From NCBI GenBank assembly GCA_965178525.1, contig CBCXVS010000119.1, positions 1 through 20,878 of the forward strand: 20,878 bases of DNA, written 5' to 3'. Below the pieces are notes generated by a model that was not told the DNA's origin, searched no databases, and saw nothing but the letters and a program-made list of their open reading frames with translations. The translations under genes and the position numbers were made by a program. This DNA comes from CBCXVS01 sp965178525. GTDB taxonomy: Bacteria; Tectomicrobia; Entotheonellia; Entotheonellales; Entotheonellaceae. Positions 13,323 to 20,878 of the stretch are shown one piece after another. Position 1 is the first letter of the stretch; the number at the start of each line of letters is the position of its first letter.

Positions 13323-15062
13323 ATGGGTGAGCTTCCGATTGCCGAATCATATCGTCCAACCGTGATGGGCACGCAGGGCATGGTGTCATCGGGCCATTAT
13401 CTCGCCTCGCTGGCGGCGCAGCGGATTCTCGATCGCGGTGGCAATGCCGTTGATGCAGGTGTCGCTGCGGGACTTTGTCTTTGTGTTTTGCAGACGGACC
13501 TGGTGAACCTAGCGGGTGTGGCCCCGATCATGGTCTACTTGGCCGACGAGGCGCGCGTGACGACGATCAGTGGCCTTGGCCGCTGGCCGCAGGCTACCAG
13601 TGTAGCCTATTTCCAGGAACATTGTGAGGGTAAGATTCCGCTGGGCGTGTTGCGGTGTGTGACCCCGGCGGGGCTCGATGCCTGGGTCACGGCGCTGTCA
13701 GAGTACGGCACGATGACACTTGCTGATGTCATGGAAGACGCCGCGCAATTGGCGGCGAACGGCTTCCCAATGCATCGCTTCATGGCGGCGAACGTGCGGG
13801 ATGCGGCGGCCACGTGCGGGCAATGGCCGAGCAGTGCCGAGATCTTCCTCCCCAGCGGCCGCCCGCCCGAGGCTGGCGAGATTTTTGTGCAGCGGGATTT
13901 GGGCCGGACCATGCGCCGGGTCATGGCGGCGGAAGCCGGTGCACGTCAGCAGGGGCGCGTCACTGCACTACAAGCCGGGCGCGATGCATTTTACCGTGGT
14001 GATATAGCGCGGGAAATCGCCGCCTTCTATGCATCGCAGGGTGGCCTGCTGACCTACGATGATCTGGCCGCCTTTCACGTACAGATTGAAGAGCCAGTTC
14101 GGGTCAGCTTTCACGAGTATGAGATATATACCTGCGGTCCATGGTGTCAGGGGCCGGTGTTGGCGCAAGCCTTGGCGCTGCTCGAAGGCTATGATCTGGC
14201 GGCGCTTGGCCATAACTCCCCGGCCTATGTGCACCTCCTGACCGAAGTGCTCAAACTCGCCTTTGCCGACCGCGAGCGCTACTATGGTGATCCCGAATTT
14301 GTCGAGGTGCCCATGCCGGCGATGTTGAGTCAGGCCTACGTCGAGGCACAGCGGCAGCTCATCAGCCCAGATAAAGCCATCCCCGGCATGCCGCCAGCAG
14401 GGGCGCCGTGGAACGGCAATGGGGCGGCGGAACCGTGGCGTGGCACGCCGTCCGTGCACGGCGCCACCGCCGAGACGCTGGATACCACGTACGTCTGTGT
14501 GATTGACCGGCAGGGCAACGTCTTTTCCGCCACGCCGAGCGACGGCTGCCTGGCTGCGCCCATCACGCCGGGTACCGGCATGACCATTTCGACGCGTGGC
14601 TCGCAATCGTGGGCCGTCGAAGGCCATGCCAGTGCCATTGCGCCGGGCAAGCGCCCCCGGCTGACGCCGAATCCCGCGATCATCTGCAAAAATGGCAAGC
14701 CCTTCATGCCGATCGGCACGCCTGGCGGCGATGTGCAGTGCCAGTCCATGCTGCAAGTGTTCCTCAACGTCGCGGTCTTCGGCATGACCCCGCAAGCCGC
14801 CATCGAAGCCCCGCGCTTTGCCACCTACAGCTATCCGGGCTCGTTTGAGCCGCATGCCTATTATCCGGACGAACTCCGCATCGAGCGCCGTCTCGCCACG
14901 GCAGTGGGGGATGCGCTGGCCGATAAAGGGCACCAGATTGTCACCTGGCCGGATTGGACCTGGAAAGCCGGCGGGATCTGCACGATCGCCATGAATCACG
15001 ACAGCGGCGTCCTCGCCGCCGGAGCTGACCCGCGCCGTATGTGTTATGCCATCGGTTGGTAG
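13323..15062 (+). CDS. Gamma-glutamyltransferase-like Ntn-hydrolase (second paralogue)
   Basis: A 579-residue paralogue of the GGT-like protein at 8415, sharing blocks such as GHNSPAYVHLLTEVLKLAFA, DRERYYGDPEF and GADPRRMCYAIGW. The predicted nucleophile after self-cleavage is Thr388 in LDTTYVCVIDRQGN; the usual His after Thr-Thr is Tyr390. The arginine-containing DxRExAP segment of classical GGTs is replaced by SGLGRWP (Leu85 at the Arg position), so it probably does not use gamma-glutamyl compounds in the standard way. The glycine loop is GTPGGDVQCQSMLQVFLN. No signal peptide is seen. AGGGGAGGGG precedes the ATG. It is the last gene of the SDR-SDR-GGT unit, followed by a strong hairpin. It may act as an amidase or acylase on the same compound the SDRs oxidise. 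Confidence 0.88.
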   Translation: MGELPIAESYRPTVMGTQGMVSSGHYLASLAAQRILDRGGNAVDAGVAAGLCLCVLQTDLVNLAGVAPIMVYLADEARVTTISGLGRWPQATSVAYFQEHCEGKIPLGVLRCVTPAGLDAWVTALSEYGTMTLADVMEDAAQLAANGFPMHRFMAANVRDAAATCGQWPSSAEIFLPSGRPPEAGEIFVQRDLGRTMRRVMAAEAGARQQGRVTALQAGRDAFYRGDIAREIAAFYASQGGLLTYDDLAAFHVQIEEPVRVSFHEYEIYTCGPWCQGPVLAQALALLEGYDLAALGHNSPAYVHLLTEVLKLAFADRERYYGDPEFVEVPMPAMLSQAYVEAQRQLISPDKAIPGMPPAGAPWNGNGAAEPWRGTPSVHGATAETLDTTYVCVIDRQGNVFSATPSDGCLAAPITPGTGMTISTRGSQSWAVEGHASAIAPGKRPRLTPNPAIICKNGKPFMPIGTPGGDVQCQSMLQVFLNVAVFGMTPQAAIEAPRFATYSYPGSFEPHAYYPDELRIERRLATAVGDALADKGHQIVTWPDWTWKAGGICTIAMNHDSGVLAAGADPRRMCYAIGW

Positions 15063-15077
15063 ATGGCGCGTGGTCTT

Positions 15078-15102
15078 GTCGGGTGCATGGCCTGCACCCG
15101 AC
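15078..15102 (+). terminator. Hairpin terminator after the SDR-SDR-GGT operon
   Basis: A perfect 10-bp stem, GTCGGGTGCA (15078-15087) with TGCACCCGAC (15093-15102), has a 5-base loop and lies 15 bases after the stop. The nearest T run (TTTT, about 15 bases later) is distant, so it is intrinsic-terminator-like but not textbook. Confidence 0.6.
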
Positions 15103-15275
15103 TCGGCTCTTGGCGGTTTTCAACTGTTAGTCGGTGGTTTTCACCTCAGGCACCTGTGTCTCTGCCGGTTCCGCTGCAAGAGCGGCGGCATGGGATTCCG
15201 GAATCTCTGCGTGTTGTGGCGCGACCGGAATGGCGCACAATGTCTGAACATGAGTGTGAAGATGAGAGGTAATGG

Positions 15276-15506
15276 ATGAAAGAAAGAATTACCGTTGATA
15301 CCACGGTTCATTTTGGTAAACCGTGTGTGGCAGGGACGCGGATTCCAGTGCTAAATGTCCTTGAACTCGTATGGGAAGGGATCTCCTTTGACGACATGAT
15401 TCAAGATTACTATCCCGACCTCCAGGTTGCTGACATCCGGGCTTGCATTCGGTATGCGATGGACGTCATTGCCACTGAAGATATTCATATTACGGACCCT
15501 GCATGA
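15276..15506 (+). CDS. DUF433 protein, probable antitoxin (second pair)
   Basis: A 76-residue DUF433 protein: ITVDTTVHFGKPCVAGTRIP contains the family's GKPC.AGTRIPV signature, followed by VLELVWEGISFDDMIQDYYP and DLQVADIRACIRYA. Its stop overlaps the start of a DUF5615 gene (ATGA), as expected for a co-translated antitoxin-toxin pair. AGAGG lies upstream of the ATG. It looks intact, while its partner carries nonsense codons. It has diverged strongly from the DUF433 protein at 3391-3645, so the two pairs are not a recent duplication. Confidence 0.88.
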   Translation: MKERITVDTTVHFGKPCVAGTRIPVLNVLELVWEGISFDDMIQDYYPDLQVADIRACIRYAMDVIATEDIHITDPA

Positions 15507-15862
15507 GATTGCTGCTTGACCAGGACGTCTACGCGATCACCGCTCGTTTTCTCAGGGGATTGGACCATGACATTGTCACCGCTGCTGACATCGGCGGTTG
15601 ACGGGCAGCCGATGAGGACTTGCTTCTCATTGCTCAGGAGTAAGGTCGGATATTCGTGACACGGGATAGGGATTTTGGCGGGCTCGTCTTTGTCAGAGAC
15701 TTGGGCGCAGGCGTGATTTACCTGCGTCGTGCACCCTCAATCGTCCATTCTGTTCACGAGGAACTTGAACGGGTGTTGCAGTCCTACACTGAAGAGGATT
15801 TGCGAAAAGCCTTTGTCGTCGTCGAGCCCGAAAGACATCGGTTCCGAAGACTTTCATCATAG
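15503..15862 (+). pseudogene. DUF5615 PIN-like toxin gene inactivated by two nonsense codons
   Basis: Read through its stops, this is a normal-length (~119 codons) DUF5615 protein: MRLLLDQDVYAITARFL, then DHDIVTAADIGG-stop-RAADEDLLLIAQE-stop-GRIFVTRDRDFGGLVFVRDL, and a regular C-terminus ending FRRLSS. TGA at 15599-15601 and TAA at 15641-15643 are the only defects; the frame is kept from end to end. The predicted active-site acids (D6/D8, D37/D39, and D57 in RDRDF) are preserved around the stops. The start overlaps the DUF433 stop. Two point mutations without frameshift suggest loss of the toxic activity by substitution. A separate protein from the GTG at 15656 is possible but would lack the first half of the fold. 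Confidence 0.85.
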
Positions 15863-15925
15863 ACACAAGTGCTTTCTGCGCCTCCATCCCGCCGTCCACT
15901 GTCATCGTGCACCCGACCATCCCAC

Positions 15926-18019
15926 CTACGCAGCTAAACCGGCATGGCGTAGCAATGCCTCTGTGGTCGGTTCACGCCCCCGAAATGCCTGAAACACCTC
16001 CATGGGCGGACGACTGCCGCCAAGCGCCAGGATGGTGTTGCGATAGCGTCGGCCTGTTGAGGCCAGCGCGGCTTCGTCATCCAGGCCGGCCTCTTCGAAG
16101 GCGGCAAAAGCGTCCGCGCTCAACACCTCGGCCCATTTATAGCTGTAATAGCCGGCGGCATAGCCGCCGGCGAAGATGTGCCCGAAGCTGCAGAGGAAAC
16201 GGTCGTCGGGCAGTGGCATGAGGGGAGTGGTTTTTGCGGCGATGCGCCGCTGCGCCTCAAAAACCGTTTCGGAGCCGTTTGGATCGAAACGCGCGTGCAA
16301 GTCGAGATCCAGAAAGCCGAAATAGAGTTGGCGTAACATTAGGCTGCCGGCGCGGTAGTTGCGGGCCGCGCAGAGTTTTTGATAGAGGTCTTCCGGCAGC
16401 GGCTCACCCGTGTCCACGTGAGCGCTCATGCCCATGAGCGTGTCGCGGTGATAGCACCAGTTTTCCATAAACTGACTCGGCAGTTCGATGGCGTCCCACT
16501 CCACGTTGCGGATACCGGCGGCCATGCCGTGGTCGACCCGGGTGAGCATGTGGTGCAGGCCATGGCCGAACTCGTGGAAAAGCGTCTTCACCTCCGTGAA
16601 ATTCATCAGAGACGGTTGCCCATCCACCGGTAGCGCCTGGTTGCAAGTGAGGTACGCGATGGGGCGACGGACCGCTTGGCCCGGCGCGGCGAGCAACTGG
16701 CTCCGCCCCATACATTCGTCCATCCAGGCGCCACCCCGTTTTTCCGCTGGCCGGCTGTAGGGATCGAGGTAAAAGGCGGCGATCTCTTGCTGCTCATCGT
16801 AAATGCGGAAAAAGCGCACATCCGGATGCCACACTGGCACGTCCCCGTCGGCTGGGGTGATGACGACGCCAAAGAGGCGCTGGGCCAGGGAGAAAAGCCC
16901 GTCGAGAACTTGCGGCAACGGAAAATAGGGACGGAGTTCTTCATCGCTGAAGTCATACCGTTGTTCCCGCAGCCGTTCGGCCCAGAAGGCGAGGTCCCAG
17001 TGTTGCAGGTCTTCGGCTTCCGGGGCGTTGGCGGCGCGGGCGCAATGGCGCAGATCGTCGAGGTCGTGTATGGCGGCATCAAACGACGCCTGCCGGAGTT
17101 CCTCCAACAGGCGTTCTACCGTCGCTACGTCCGGGGCCATTTTACTCGCCAGGCTGAGGGCGGCGAAGGTGTCGTAGCCTAACATGGCGGCTTCTTCTTG
17201 CCGGAGACGGAGAATACGGGTGATGAGCGGCGTGTTGTCATGCTCCCCGGAACTGGCGCGGGTAATAAAGGCCCGATAGAGCTGTTCGCGTAAATCCCGC
17301 CGGCGGCTGTGTTCCATAAACGGGCCGAAACTTGGGTAGTCCAGGGTGATGCGCCAGGGACCGTGTTCGGGAGTGGCGTTGGCGTCGCCGGCGTCGCGGG
17401 CGGCTTGGGCGGCCATGTGTCGCAGGCTCGGTGGTAGCCCCACAATCTCCTCGGGGGCCGTCAAAGTCAGATGAAACGCTTTGGTGGCGTCGAGCAAGTG
17501 GTTGCTAAACTGGGTGCTGAGTTCCGCCAGCTCTTGTTGCATGGCGTTGAACCGTTCCCGCTGGGCGCCTGCAAGACCTACCCCCGCCAGATCGGCATCC
17601 CGAATCAGCGCCTCAACGATGCGGTGCTGGGCCGTATCGAGAGTGGTCCACGCCTGGCTGGCTTGCAGGGTTTTGAGTCCCGCATAGATCGCGTGGCTTT
17701 GTCCCAGGCGCATGAAAAATTGCACCACATCGCCTTGCACCTGCTGCTGCGCCTGGCGGAGCGCCTCGCTGTTTTGCACGCCCATGAGATGCCCCACGAT
17801 GCCCCAGGTCCGGCCCAGGCGGTCTTCGAGGCCCTCCAAAGGTTGCACCAGGCCCTCCCAGGTCGGTTGGATTTCCGCTTCGAGATGTTGCAGCGCCGTT
17901 TCGAGTTCGGGTAAGAGCTGCCGTACCGCCGGCACGACATGCTCGGGATGGATGAGATCGAAGCGGGGTAAGGCCGCGTGCTGTAACAGAGGATTCATCT
18001 CCGTGGTAGCCTCAGTCAT
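15926..18019 (-). CDS. prlC: Oligopeptidase A (peptidase family M3)
   Basis: A 697-residue M3 metallopeptidase, cytoplasmic, cleaving short peptides including signal-peptide fragments. The zinc site is HEFGH at residues 482-486 with the third ligand Glu in the downstream VEWDAIELPSQFMENW. The N-terminal half is the helical M3 neck domain; the C-terminal part has YAAGYYSYKWAEVLSADAFA and the usual closing segment FRGREPTTEALLRHAGL. Length is close to the ~680 residues of the E. coli enzyme. AAAGGACTTCCT precedes the ATG. It is divergent from the amidase gene with 100 bases between starts and converges with the toxin pseudogene. It looks intact. Confidence 0.93.
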   Translation of the reverse strand: MTEATTEMNPLLQHAALPRFDLIHPEHVVPAVRQLLPELETALQHLEAEIQPTWEGLVQPLEGLEDRLGRTWGIVGHLMGVQNSEALRQAQQQVQGDVVQFFMRLGQSHAIYAGLKTLQASQAWTTLDTAQHRIVEALIRDADLAGVGLAGAQRERFNAMQQELAELSTQFSNHLLDATKAFHLTLTAPEEIVGLPPSLRHMAAQAARDAGDANATPEHGPWRITLDYPSFGPFMEHSRRRDLREQLYRAFITRASSGEHDNTPLITRILRLRQEEAAMLGYDTFAALSLASKMAPDVATVERLLEELRQASFDAAIHDLDDLRHCARAANAPEAEDLQHWDLAFWAERLREQRYDFSDEELRPYFPLPQVLDGLFSLAQRLFGVVITPADGDVPVWHPDVRFFRIYDEQQEIAAFYLDPYSRPAEKRGGAWMDECMGRSQLLAAPGQAVRRPIAYLTCNQALPVDGQPSLMNFTEVKTLFHEFGHGLHHMLTRVDHGMAAGIRNVEWDAIELPSQFMENWCYHRDTLMGMSAHVDTGEPLPEDLYQKLCAARNYRAGSLMLRQLYFGFLDLDLHARFDPNGSETVFEAQRRIAAKTTPLMPLPDDRFLCSFGHIFAGGYAAGYYSYKWAEVLSADAFAAFEEAGLDDEAALASTGRRYRNTILALGGSRPPMEVFQAFRGREPTTEALLRHAGLAA

Positions 18020-18119
18020 AGGAAGTCCTTTATGATAGGGCCTGTCTTCATGTCTACCTGTTGCTCAGATATAGAATACCTTGGCCCCTACCGTTCGACA
18101 ACTTTGTGGAGGCGTAACG

Positions 18120-19586
18120 ATGGCCGCGATTCCCTTGCATTTCCAAACGATCCGTGAGTTGGCCGCGCAGATACGGCATGGGGCGCTTTCCCCCGTGGCC
18201 TTGACGGAACATTACCTGGCGCGCATCGACGCCCTCGATGGCACGTTGCAGGCGTTTCGGCTCGTCACCCGGGAGCGGGCGCTTGCGGCCGCACAGGCGG
18301 CGGAACTGGCGCTGCGAGCCGGGCAGGATCTCGGACCGCTGCACGGGATTCCCTATTCAGCGAAGGACCTTTTTGATGTCAAAGGTCTCCCGACCACGGC
18401 TGGCTCAAGCCTCTTGCACGACAACATGGCGGCGGCAGATGCGGCCGTCACCGCTCGTTTGGCCCAGGCCGGCATGATTTTGCTGGGCAAGACCAACACC
18501 GTCCAATTCGCCTACGGCGGCGTCGGGATTAATCATGATCATGGCACGCCACACAACCCGTGGCACGCCACGCATTACGTCCCTGGGGGCTCCAGCAGTG
18601 GCTCCGGCGTTGCCGTGGCGGCCGGCATGGCGCCCATGGCGCTGGGCAGCGACACCGGCGGGTCGGTGCGAATTCCGGCCTCTTTGTGCGGCACGGTGGG
18701 GCTCAAAACCACGGTCGGCCAGGTGAGCCGGGCTGGAGTGTTTCCGCTCAGTTGGAGTCTCGATTCGGTGGGACCTTTGACGCGCTCGGTCGCGGATGCC
18801 GCGTTGGTCTATCAGCATATACAGGGTGTGGACGCACGCGACCCATCCACGCAGGCGGCGCAACCGCAGGATGTGCTGACGGGATTGCATGATGGCGTGC
18901 GTGGCCTGCGGCTGGCCTTTGCCGAGACGGTGTTTTGGGACGAGGCCGATGCGGACGTGAGTGCCGCGGTACGGGCGTGCGGCGACGTATTCACCGACCT
19001 TGGGGCGCATGTGGAGCGCCTCGATTTTCCGGAAGCAGCGGCGGCTCTGGCGCTCAATCCGCGCGGGTTGGTGATTGCGGCGGAGGCCTATACGCTTCAT
19101 CAGGAGCGCCTCGAAACGCAGTTGGAGCAGTATGATCCGATCATTAGCCAGCGCATGATACAAGGCAAGCAAATCAGCGCCACCGACTACCTCAACACCA
19201 CCCGTGCCTGGGACCGTTTGCGCCAGCAGGTGCAACGGCGCCTCTGCGATGTCGATGCGCTCCTGGTGCCCACCACCATGATCGCTGCCAGGCCCATGGC
19301 GGAGGCCGATGCTTCGATGGACGCCTACACTGCATGCAATCTGCGGTATCTGCGCAATACGTCGATCGGCAATATCCTGGGTTTGTGTGGCTTGTCCGTG
19401 CCGTGTGGGTTTACCCGTGCGGGCTTGCCCATTGGCTTGATGATCTATGGCAAGCCGTTCCATGAGGCGACAGTCCTCCGGATTGGCGATGCGTTTGAAC
19501 GGGCAACCGCATGGCATCGCCGGACGCCTGAGCTGGCATGGCTGACATCAGGTCCCGGACATAAGAGGGGGACGCAGGGCGCTTAA
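18120..19586 (+). CDS. Amidase signature family hydrolase
   Basis: A 488-residue amidase-signature enzyme. The Ser-cisSer-Lys triad is complete: Lys82 (IPYSAKDLFDVKG), Ser158 (PGGSSSGSG) and Ser182 (GSDTGGSVRIPA). It hydrolyses an amide to acid and ammonia or amine. It resembles GatA in layout, but no gatB or gatC is present, and a C-terminal region around YLRNTSIGNILGLCGLSVPC looks like stand-alone amidases (allophanate hydrolase, indoleacetamide or general amidases). The ATG at 18120 is chosen for the GGAGG eight bases upstream and the usual start MAAIPLHFQTIRELA; the frame extends back to 18081 but with no ribosome site. Substrate unknown. Its neighbour oligopeptidase A suggests a peptide or amide scavenging role. 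Confidence 0.9.
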   Translation: MAAIPLHFQTIRELAAQIRHGALSPVALTEHYLARIDALDGTLQAFRLVTRERALAAAQAAELALRAGQDLGPLHGIPYSAKDLFDVKGLPTTAGSSLLHDNMAAADAAVTARLAQAGMILLGKTNTVQFAYGGVGINHDHGTPHNPWHATHYVPGGSSSGSGVAVAAGMAPMALGSDTGGSVRIPASLCGTVGLKTTVGQVSRAGVFPLSWSLDSVGPLTRSVADAALVYQHIQGVDARDPSTQAAQPQDVLTGLHDGVRGLRLAFAETVFWDEADADVSAAVRACGDVFTDLGAHVERLDFPEAAAALALNPRGLVIAAEAYTLHQERLETQLEQYDPIISQRMIQGKQISATDYLNTTRAWDRLRQQVQRRLCDVDALLVPTTMIAARPMAEADASMDAYTACNLRYLRNTSIGNILGLCGLSVPCGFTRAGLPIGLMIYGKPFHEATVLRIGDAFERATAWHRRTPELAWLTSGPGHKRGTQGA

Positions 19587-20301
19587 CGATGCGGCTGCAG
19601 GTGACGGTCATGGGCGTCGCTATTGTAGGCGCGCATGGCCTAATATTCTAAGTTCCTTCAGAAACGGAAATGGGACCCTTCTACCCTAAGGCCAGGTTGG
19701 TCGCCTGCCTAAGCACCTGATCTGTAAAGCGAGCGTGAATTCGGCTTTTTCTCTTGGTCCGGCCGGGTACGGAGCTGGCCACTCAGGGGACTTACCAGGT
19801 GGATACCATATGAGTCGTCTCTACGTGTTGAGAGGTATGCAGGTGTGACAGCCCGTGGTGCGACCGGCGCGTGGTTATGCCTGTGAGTTGCCGCATGAGT
19901 ACGTGAGGAGCATGGATGGTGTTCATGGAGCTATGCTGGTACGTCTCTGTATATTTCGTTGTTGCGAGCCCTGATTATTAGGTCTACAATCTGCAACCAT
20001 GGATGGTTGGGAGATGTTATGAACGCTGGGTAGGTTTCTGATGCGATGGGTGACGGGAGCATGATTTCAGACGTCTATGTTCCTGGGGTACATAGCGTGG
20101 TAGCGTGCCTTGACGCATATGGGCACAGGATAACACTTGGCGCTTTAGCTCTCCACGATGGCGCCGCACGTCACGCCTTCGTCCTCCATGAGCACGTCTC
20201 TTGAGTGCATAGGTGTGAGCCGCTTTCTCATGCACACATCGTTCCTCGCTTCGCACATCCATTCGTGGTGAGTCGATTTAAGTACCTAGGCAGCATGATC
20301 T

Positions 20302-20336
20302 TGACCTGTTTTTCCCGAGGAAAACGATACAGGTCA
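20302..20336. other. Long hairpin of unknown role (14 bp with one bulge)
   Basis: TGACCTGT (20302-20309) pairs with ACAGGTCA (20329-20336), and inside it TTTTCC (20310-20315) pairs with GGAAAA (20319-20324) around the 3-base loop CGA, leaving a 4-base bulge CGAT. No T tract follows on either strand, so it is not an ordinary terminator. It could be part of a structured RNA or a protein-binding inverted repeat. Confidence 0.6.
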
Positions 20337-20476
20337 CCTTGCCTTAGGACTTTCAATATGTTTGGATTTCACGCCAACAGCTCGTTGGAGCGCTATAGGA
20401 TTTCAACCACTGCTAATCGGCATAGCGCTAGAATGACGGGTCGTGCTTTCAAAGAGCAGCCCGGCAAAGGGGTGTA

Positions 20477-20584
20477 TCAAATGGGCAGGAGGCGTGGCCG
20501 AACCCGTGACCTCACTTCGAGTTCCGTGTGGGTTGCCCGGACAGAACCGATCTTGAACTCATTGGAAGTATAAAAAAGCTTCAT
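20477..20584 (-). CDS. Possible truncated small ORF with good expression signals
   Basis: A 35-residue ORF starting MKLFYTSNEFKIGSV. It is preceded by AAGGAG five bases from the ATG, an excellent ribosome site, and about 110 bases further upstream by a promoter-like pair on the same strand. It contains THTELEVRSR and ends RPRLLPI at a TGA. I do not recognise the protein. It may be a real small protein or the intact 5' end of a gene whose remainder has decayed. Other frames downstream do not restore an obvious continuation. It is antisense to a dubious + frame. Confidence 0.35.
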   Translation of the reverse strand: MKLFYTSNEFKIGSVRATHTELEVRSRVRPRLLPI

Positions 20585-20703
20585 ATTGACTCCTTATCTC
20601 AGTTTTTAGCTGTTGTCGCTACATTCTCACCCATAACCGTTTATTTAGTGGCGGTCGACATGTCATGGCGAATGAGGCTACACAAGGTAGGATCTGGCAG
20701 CAG

Positions 20704-20731
20704 ATAGTATGTCAGTCAATATATATGTTAA
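20704..20731 (-). promoter_or_regulatory. Possible promoter for the small - strand ORF
   Basis: On the - strand TTAACA (20726-20731) and TACTAT (20704-20709) are 16 bases apart in AT-rich DNA. The predicted start near 20697 gives a leader of ~110 bases before the ATG at 20584. Confidence 0.35.
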
Positions 20732-20878
20732 TTCAATGTTTTCCTGTAGATTTTGATGAATATCCTTGTGCTTATCTAGTCGCAGTAGGTGGCTATTCAT
20801 GAGAGTTGTTCCTCAATAGCATAAGATCAGGTTCCCTAGCCCAGCCCAGATGCCCACCGAATCATCCTCAAAGTGATC

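Larger units (their letters stand above)
19587..20878. other. 1.3 kb without a convincing gene
   Basis: Frames on both strands are short, rich in basic and Cys/His residues, and show no family motif (for example 20205-20573 on + and 20017-20262 on -). Base composition falls toward the right end, with AT-rich DNA from about 20570. Within it are a strong hairpin (20302-20336), a possible promoter and a short ORF on the - strand (20477-20584). It may be decayed coding DNA or a regulatory or RNA-producing region. I recognise no tRNA or transposase remnant. Confidence 0.5.

Noticed and set aside
13968..14999. A 343-codon - strand frame opposite the second GGT-like gene, and similar long frames at 9342-10136, 11599-12375 and 18405-19517
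   Set aside because: All are antisense to genes with complete catalytic motifs. They are rich in Arg, His and Gly as expected for complementary frames and have no start signals.
15063..15272. A 69-codon + strand frame starting right after the second GGT-like stop
   Set aside because: It runs through the terminator-like hairpin, has no ribosome site and shows no recognisable motif.
1929..15643. Stop-codon recoding (TAG in the TPR gene, TGA and TAA in the toxin gene)
   Set aside because: All three codons end intact genes in this window: TAG ends the VWA, second SDR and second GGT-like genes, TGA the aldolase and first SDR, and TAA the ThDP enzyme and amidase. No selenocysteine or pyrrolysine context is seen, so point mutations explain them better.
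20487..20545. A tRNA-like stretch (GGGCAGGAGG...TTCGAGTTCC...TTGCCCGG)
   Set aside because: The TTCGAGTTCC resembles a T loop, but the flanking stem is only 3 bp and no D or anticodon arms of correct size can be formed.
20017..20573. Frames 20017-20262 (-) and 20205-20573 (+)
   Set aside because: Both are highly basic, lack ribosome sites and family motifs, and overlap each other and the hairpin; they are probably chance frames.

Overview
This roughly 20.9 kb window, about 55-60% G+C by eye, looks like chromosomal DNA of an uncultured Gram-negative-type bacterium. It carries a MoxR/DUF58/VWA/TPR (Bat-like) membrane operon, a class I fructose-bisphosphate aldolase, an Fe-type superoxide dismutase, oligopeptidase A and an amidase. 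Paralogous gamma-glutamyltransferase-like enzymes, many SDRs and DUF433/DUF5615 pairs remind me of large soil or sponge-symbiont genomes such as Tectomicrobia/Entotheonella. That placement is a weak inference and no marker gene here decides it. No tRNA, rRNA, CRISPR array, transposase or phage gene is visible.

Layout. (1) 1-3000: a moxR, DUF58, VWA, TPR, VWA operon on the + strand with three separate lesions. MoxR loses its N-terminal half at about base 70. The DUF58 gene is fused out of frame to the tail of a VWA gene near base 932. The TPR gene has an in-frame amber codon. Only the last VWA gene looks whole. (2) 3043-3645: an intact DUF433/DUF5615 antitoxin/toxin-type pair on the - strand. 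(3) 3683-6165: an aspartate-dehydrogenase-like gene behind an acetolactate-synthase-like TPP enzyme, both on -. (4) 6386-8111: convergent class I aldolase (+) and Fe-SOD (-) sharing a hairpin terminator. (5) 8415-15062: a GGT-like gene, a small unknown gene, an oppositely oriented small Cys-pair protein, then an SDR-SDR-GGT operon with a palindrome inside its predicted promoter. (6) 15276-15862: a second DUF433/DUF5615 pair whose toxin gene has two nonsense codons. (7) 15926-19586: divergent oligopeptidase A (-) and amidase-signature enzyme (+). (8) 19587-20878: about 1.3 kb without a convincing gene, with one strong hairpin and a possible truncated small ORF on the - strand.

The most distinctive content is the 8.4-15.1 kb block. 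Two diverged GGT-like Ntn-hydrolases, both apparently cytoplasmic, keep the Thr-Thr nucleophile region but lack the arginine that binds the gamma-glutamyl carboxylate in classical GGTs. One of them is co-operonic with two EntA-like NAD-dependent SDRs. This suggests an amide-cleaving plus alcohol-oxidising route for an unknown substrate. Short arrays with a strict 7-nt period, mostly AGCTNNN, sit in the short spacers of the metabolic block, and two of them form a near-perfect 25-bp inverted repeat around a ~100-nt segment. DUF433/DUF5615 pairs lie at both edges of this block.
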